DNA of 16,946 nucleotides from DATCJU01 sp036562635 (GTDB taxonomy: Bacteria; Actinomycetota; Actinomycetes; Mycobacteriales; Pseudonocardiaceae). Below, in pieces: positions 14,596 to 16,946 of the stretch; position 1 is the stretch's first letter; every line of letters starts with the position of its first letter. The position numbers were made by a program, and so were the translations under genes. The stretch spans positions 1-16,946 of the forward strand of contig DATCJU010000152.1 of NCBI GenBank assembly GCA_036562635.1, written 5' to 3'. Below the pieces are notes generated by a model. The model was not told where the DNA came from. It ran no database searches and saw only the letters and a program-made list of their open reading frames with translations.

Positions 14596-14643
14596 TCAAG
14601 GCCGCCGGTCGGCGGCCCACCACAGGTTCCGGGTGCTGCGCAC
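14596..14643 (-). CDS. trpL: Trp leader peptide of trpS, 15 aa
   Basis: GTG at 14643 opens a 15-codon frame encoding MRSTRNLWWAADRRP, with TGA at 14598-14596. Tandem TGG codons (14622-14617) make it a tryptophan sensor. From memory, STRNxWW resembles the Streptomyces trp leader peptides. The stop codon lies directly after segment 2 of the attenuator. There is no ribosome site, but TAGAGT ends seven bases before the GTG, so translation from a leaderless message is likely. It is too short for ordinary gene callers. Confidence 0.88.
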   Translation of the reverse strand: MRSTRNLWWAADRRP

Positions 14644-14650
14644 GAGAACG

Positions 14651-14656
14651 ACTCTA
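14651..14656 (-). promoter_or_regulatory. Candidate -10 element of trpL-trpS
   Basis: TAGAGT on the minus strand fits TAnnnT and ends seven bases before the leader-peptide GTG, putting the transcript start at or next to that codon. No good -35 is seen at 17-18 bases (GGCGGG or CGGCGG). Confidence 0.45.
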
Positions 14657-14765
14657 CCCGTTCCTGAACCGCTCCCGCCGTTCTGCGGGCGTGAGTCGTG
14701 CCGATGCCGAGCCGTCCGGGGGACCGGCGGTGCGTTCTGGGCGGGCGGGACCGTGTTCGCGGCAC

Positions 14766-14771
14766 TACCGT
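14766..14771 (+). promoter_or_regulatory. Candidate -10 element of the yciI-like gene
   Basis: TACCGT fits TAnnnT and ends seven bases before ATG 14779, which lacks a ribosome site, so a leaderless transcript is likely. There is no recognisable -35. It is divergent from the trpL promoter, 110 bp away. Confidence 0.4.
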
Positions 14772-14778
14772 CGGTCGC

Positions 14779-15075
14779 ATGTACGTCGTGCTGCTGAACT
14801 ACGTGGCCCCGTTGGAGGAGGTCGACGTGGTGCTGCCGGAGCATTCGGCATGGCTGGCCGAGCAGTACGAGGCGGGGTACTTCCTGGCCTCCGGGCGGCG
14901 GCGGCCCCGGGTGGGGACCGTCATCCTCGCGCGGGCGATGCCACGGGGGAAGTTGGACGCGATCCTGGCCAGCGATCCGTTCGTGGTTCGCCGGCTGGTC
15001 CGGCACGAGGTGATCGAGTTCCAGGCGACCCGGACCGCGCCACCGCTCGTGGCCTACGCCGAGCCGGTGGAGTGA
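14779..15075 (+). CDS. YciI family protein
   Basis: The product has 98 residues. It matches the small dimeric YciI/YCII ferredoxin-like fold: MYVVLLNYVAPLEEVDVVLPEHSAWLAEQYEAG at the start, with the family's conserved His (H22), then FLASGRRRPRVGTVILA, the ASDPFVVRRLVRHEVIEFQ segment with its conserved Asp-Pro, and a short C-terminal strand. Family members are possible hydrolases or dehalogenase-like enzymes acting on small molecules; no substrate can be assigned. ATG 14779 is chosen because it begins the family fold exactly and because a TAnnnT element sits seven bases upstream. The frame is open up to 14698, but that extension has no family similarity. The gene is divergent from trpS and monocistronic. 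Confidence 0.85.
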   Translation: MYVVLLNYVAPLEEVDVVLPEHSAWLAEQYEAGYFLASGRRRPRVGTVILARAMPRGKLDAILASDPFVVRRLVRHEVIEFQATRTAPPLVAYAEPVE

Positions 15076-15378
15076 GCCGGTTCTCCGGTGTCGGTGGGGG
15101 ATCGGGTGGGGACGTCCTGGTGCGCCACGCGGTCGAACGCGGAAGAACGAAGAGGGGCCGGGTCGGAAGGACGGGAAGAACCGTCCAGGGGCCCTGTACT
15201 CCCCGACCGCGTGTGGCGGAGTGCGGCAGCCCGGGGGCGCGGCAGTCGGTCATGCAGGTGGATGCCCCCACGGGTGACGGTGTGGGTCACCGCGTCCACG
15301 CAGGCCACTTCCCGCAACCGGCACCGTCCGTCGCCCGGCGTGCGCACGGCGACGTCACGTCACGGGGAATCGGGGTGT
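15076..15378. other. Stretch of about 300 bp without a supported gene
   Basis: No recognisable gene or RNA lies here. A minus-strand frame (15347-15054) has some G/C-rich third positions in its first 30 codons (CVDAVTHTVTRGGIHLHD), but it then loses coding character, lacks a ribosome site and overlaps the end of the yciI-like gene, so it is not called. A purine-rich tract lies near 15140-15180. A weak hairpin GGTGAC / GTCACC sits around 15275-15295. Confidence 0.5.
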
Positions 15379-15621
15379 TCAGGCGGCGCGGGCGGCCTTC
15401 TCCCGTTTCCTGAGCACGAGGAGCTTGGTGACCGGGCATCCCTTGCACCGGGGGGTGGACCGACAGCACTTGCGGGCCTTCTTCCGGAGTTTCTCCACCT
15501 TGGCCGGATCCACCGGGCCGGTCTTCTTCCCGTTCCTGCCGGTCTCGTCCTTCTTGTTCCTGCCCTTGTGGTGCTTGTTCTTCTTCGTGTTCCTGTCGGC
15601 CTTGCCGGACTTCTTGCCCAC
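15379..15621 (-). CDS. Small Lys-rich protein with CC-x5-C-x2-C motif, unknown function
   Basis: The product has 80 residues. The first 50 residues are extremely basic and disordered (KKSGKADRNTKKNKHHKGRNKKD), so binding to nucleic acid or another polyanion is possible. Residues 48-63 contain a compact cysteine cluster, KKARKCCRSTPRCKGCP, with C52, C53, C59 and C62 that could bind a metal or an Fe-S cluster. It then ends in a basic helix, LLVLRKREKAARAA. I recall similar small proteins in other actinobacteria but know no function. GTG 15621 has GGAGGAG five bases upstream; GTG 15636 is in frame but worse. A probable iron box lies 36 bp upstream, suggesting expression under iron limitation. 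Confidence 0.8.
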   Translation of the reverse strand: MGKKSGKADRNTKKNKHHKGRNKKDETGRNGKKTGPVDPAKVEKLRKKARKCCRSTPRCKGCPVTKLLVLRKREKAARAA

Positions 15622-15656
15622 CGCGACTCCTCCCACGCGGAGTTCGCCGCCGAAGG

Positions 15657-15675
15657 TAAGGTGAGGCTACCCTTA
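15657..15675 (-). promoter_or_regulatory. Iron box (IdeR/DmdR-type operator)
   Basis: TAAGGTGAGGCTACCCTTA (plus strand) matches 15 of 19 positions of the actinobacterial iron-box consensus TTAGGTTAGGCTAACCTAA. On the minus strand a TACCTT -10 candidate (15658-15653) overlaps its edge, so bound repressor would block transcription of the small Cys-motif gene. The typA gene lies 108 bp away on the other side and could also be affected. Strand is given for the closer promoter. Confidence 0.65.
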
Positions 15676-15711
15676 ATCGTTAGGTGATGTCGGTCACCCG
15701 ACGTGGCCGGG

Positions 15712-15717
15712 TACCCT
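15712..15717 (+). promoter_or_regulatory. Candidate -10 element of typA
   Basis: TACCCT fits TAnnnT and would start transcription near 15724, giving a leader of about 59 bases before GTG 15783. No clear -35 is visible. Confidence 0.3.
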
Positions 15718-15782
15718 GATCCGGGCCGCGAGTTCTGGTGTCCCGGCCCTCCCCGAGCACGACGACCTCTGGAGTTCCTCGC

Positions 15783-16946
15783 GTGCCAGCCGCCGCCGAA
15801 GCGCGAACCTCGCTGCGTACCGACCTGCGCAACGTCGCGATCGTCGCCCACGTTGACCACGGCAAGACCACCCTGGTCGACGCCATGCTGCGCCAGTCCG
15901 GCGCCTTCTCCGCCCGTACCGAGCCCGTGGACCGGGTGATGGACTCCGGTGAGCTGGAGCGGGAGAAGGGCATCACCATCCTGGCCAAGAACACCGCGGT
16001 ACGGCGGCGGACCCCGGACGGGACCGTCACGATCAACGTGGTGGACACCCCCGGCCACGCCGACTTCGGCGGCGAGGTGGAGCGTGGCCTGGCCATGGTC
16101 GACGGCGTGCTGCTGCTGGTGGACGCCAGCGAGGGCCCGCTGCCACAGACCCGGTTCGTGCTGCGCAAGACGCTGGCCGCCGGTCTGCCCGTGGTGCTCG
16201 TGGTGAACAAGGTGGACCGCCCGGACGCCCGGATCGCCGAGGTGGTGGAGGAGACCCAGGACCTGCTGCTGGACCTGGCCGCCGAGGTGGGGGCCGACGA
16301 CAGTGTGCTGGACCTGCCCGTGGTCTACGCCTCGGCCCGAGCCGGGCGGGCCAGCCTGAACCCGCCGGCCGACGGGGCCCTCCCCGACAGCGAGAACCTC
16401 GACCCGCTCTTCGACGTGCTGCTGCAGCACGTCCCGCCGCCGGTCGCCGACGTGGACGCCCCCCTGCAGGCGCTGGTCACCAACCTGGACTCGACCACCT
16501 TCCTGGGGCGGATCGCGCTGTGCCGGATCCACGCCGGTCGCCTGCGCAAGGGGCAGACCGTGGCCTGGTGTCGGGACGACGGTCAGGGTGGCACCGTGGT
16601 GGAACGGGTGCGGATCTCCGAGCTGCTGGTCACCGATGCGCTGGAGCGGGTGCCCGCCGCCGAGGCCGCCGCCGGTGACCTGGTGGCCATCGCTGGTATC
16701 CCGGACATCACCATCGGGGACACCCTCGCCGACCCGGACAGTCCGGTGCCGTTGCCCCGCCTCACCGTGGACGAGCCGGCCATCTCGATGACCATCGGGG
16801 TGAACACCTCGCCGTTGGCCGGACGTGGCGGCGGTACGAAGCTGACCGCCCGGCTGGTGAAGAACCGGTTGGACGCCGAGCTGGTCGGCAACGTGAGCAT
16901 CCGGGTGCTGCCCACCGACCGGCCGGACGCCTGGGAGGTGCAGGGC
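15783..16946 (+). CDS. typA: Translational GTPase TypA/BipA, N-terminal part (cut by window edge)
   Basis: There are 388 open codons without a stop to the window end; the full protein is usually 610-640 residues. GTPase motifs: G1 AHVDHGKT (22-29), G2 around KGITI (62-66), G3 DTPGHADF (88-95), G4 NKVD (142-145) and G5 near YASARAG. An EF-Tu-like domain 2 follows (LQALVTNLDSTTFLGRIALCRIHAGRLRKGQ), then the TypA-typical DEPAISMTIGVNTSPLAGRGGG-like region, which marks it as TypA and not EF-G or LepA. TypA is a ribosome-associated GTPase involved in ribosome assembly and stress or cold adaptation. GTG 15783 has GGAG eight bases upstream. Its place beyond mutT2 matches the mycobacterial order Rv1160...Rv1165. 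Confidence 0.95.
   Translation, partial: MPAAAEARTSLRTDLRNVAIVAHVDHGKTTLVDAMLRQSGAFSARTEPVDRVMDSGELEREKGITILAKNTAVRRRTPDGTVTINVVDTPGHADFGGEVERGLAMVDGVLLLVDASEGPLPQTRFVLRKTLAAGLPVVLVVNKVDRPDARIAEVVEETQDLLLDLAAEVGADDSVLDLPVVYASARAGRASLNPPADGALPDSENLDPLFDVLLQHVPPPVADVDAPLQALVTNLDSTTFLGRIALCRIHAGRLRKGQTVAWCRDDGQGGTVVERVRISELLVTDALERVPAAEAAAGDLVAIAGIPDITIGDTLADPDSPVPLPRLTVDEPAISMTIGVNTSPLAGRGGGTKLTARLVKNRLDAELVGNVSIRVLPTDRPDAWEVQG

Larger units (their letters stand above)
14550..14643 (-). promoter_or_regulatory. Ribosome-mediated tryptophan attenuator of trpS
   Basis: Four segments in transcription order can form alternative hairpins. Segment 1 (14617-14611) GGCCGCC pairs with segment 2 (14606-14600) GGCGGCC. 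Segment 3 (14573-14565) GAGGCCGCC pairs with segment 4 (14558-14550) GGCGGCCTC. Segment 2 extended to 14599 (GGCGGCCT) can instead pair perfectly over 8 bp with segment 3 (AGGCCGCC). The Trp codons (14622-14617) abut and slightly overlap segment 1. A ribosome stalled there for lack of charged tRNA-Trp would cover segment 1, free segment 2 to pair with 3 and prevent the 3-4 terminator. With charged tRNA, 1-2 and 3-4 form and transcription ends before trpS. The pairings are seen directly; the mechanism is the established one for trp leaders. Confidence 0.9.

Noticed and set aside
14494..14700. T-box riboswitch upstream of trpS
   Set aside because: No T-box consensus or specifier-loop architecture is seen. 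The tandem Trp codons and four-segment pairing explain the region as a ribosome-mediated attenuator.
15054..15347. Possible small minus-strand gene
   Set aside because: Only the first third looks coding, there is no ribosome site, and the 3' part overlaps the yciI-like gene with poor third-position bias.
1..16946. CRISPR arrays, tRNA/rRNA genes, insertion sequences, phage or toxin-antitoxin genes
   Set aside because: No regularly spaced repeats, tRNA-like folds with conserved T-arm, transposase motifs or terminal repeats were recognised on either strand.

Overview
The window is about 17 kb of very GC-rich DNA with strong G/C bias at third codon positions, many GTG starts, stop/start overlaps and TAnnnT-type -10 elements. 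This fits a high-GC actinomycete. A mycobacterium-like gene set (pimE, a pterin dehydratase, mutT2, typA, an IdeR/DmdR-type iron box) points to a mycolate-lineage relative such as the Pseudonocardiales; the genus cannot be named from this alone. No tRNA, rRNA, CRISPR array, transposase or phage gene was seen.

Layout. (1) 1-423, minus: the start of an exported protein running off the left edge. A 300-bp divergent control region with TTGACG-type palindromes follows, then a small HTH + Clp-N-domain protein (723-1424) and an unrecognised 130-aa protein (1557-1949). (2) 2100-3674: a PimE-like GT87 mannosyltransferase convergent with a pterin-4a-carbinolamine dehydratase. (3) 3762-7832: a TPP riboswitch followed by the overlapping thiamine uptake operon thiB-thiP-thiQ. 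(4) 7775-10727, minus: an ABC exporter (permease, ATPase) translationally coupled to a LolA/RseB-like exported protein, divergent from a two-component system (10896-13067). The intergenic region holds two pairs of CTGAGA direct repeats, likely response-regulator sites. The response regulator carries a one-base insertion that fuses it to the kinase in one false frame. (5) 13077-13499: MutT2-type Nudix hydrolase. (6) 13519-14643, minus: tryptophanyl-tRNA synthetase with a complete ribosome-mediated attenuator, consisting of a 15-aa leader peptide with tandem Trp codons, mutually exclusive hairpins and a terminator. (7) 14779-15075: YciI-like protein; then a 300-bp stretch without a supported gene; then a small Lys-rich Cys-motif protein (minus) under a probable iron box; then the first 388 codons of typA/bipA running off the right edge.

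How they fit together. The backbone pimE / pterin dehydratase / mutT2 / typA matches, from memory, the order Rv1159-Rv1159A-Rv1160-Rv1165 in Mycobacterium tuberculosis. Here it is interrupted by the thiamine operon, the envelope ABC/two-component block, trpS and yciI. Several units have their control logic visible in the DNA: TPP sensing for thiBPQ, charged tRNA-Trp sensing for trpS, iron sensing for the Cys-motif protein, probable self-control for the two-component/ABC block and probable autoregulation of the HTH-ClpN protein. The most striking element is the trpS attenuator, whose leader peptide appears to be read from a leaderless transcript.
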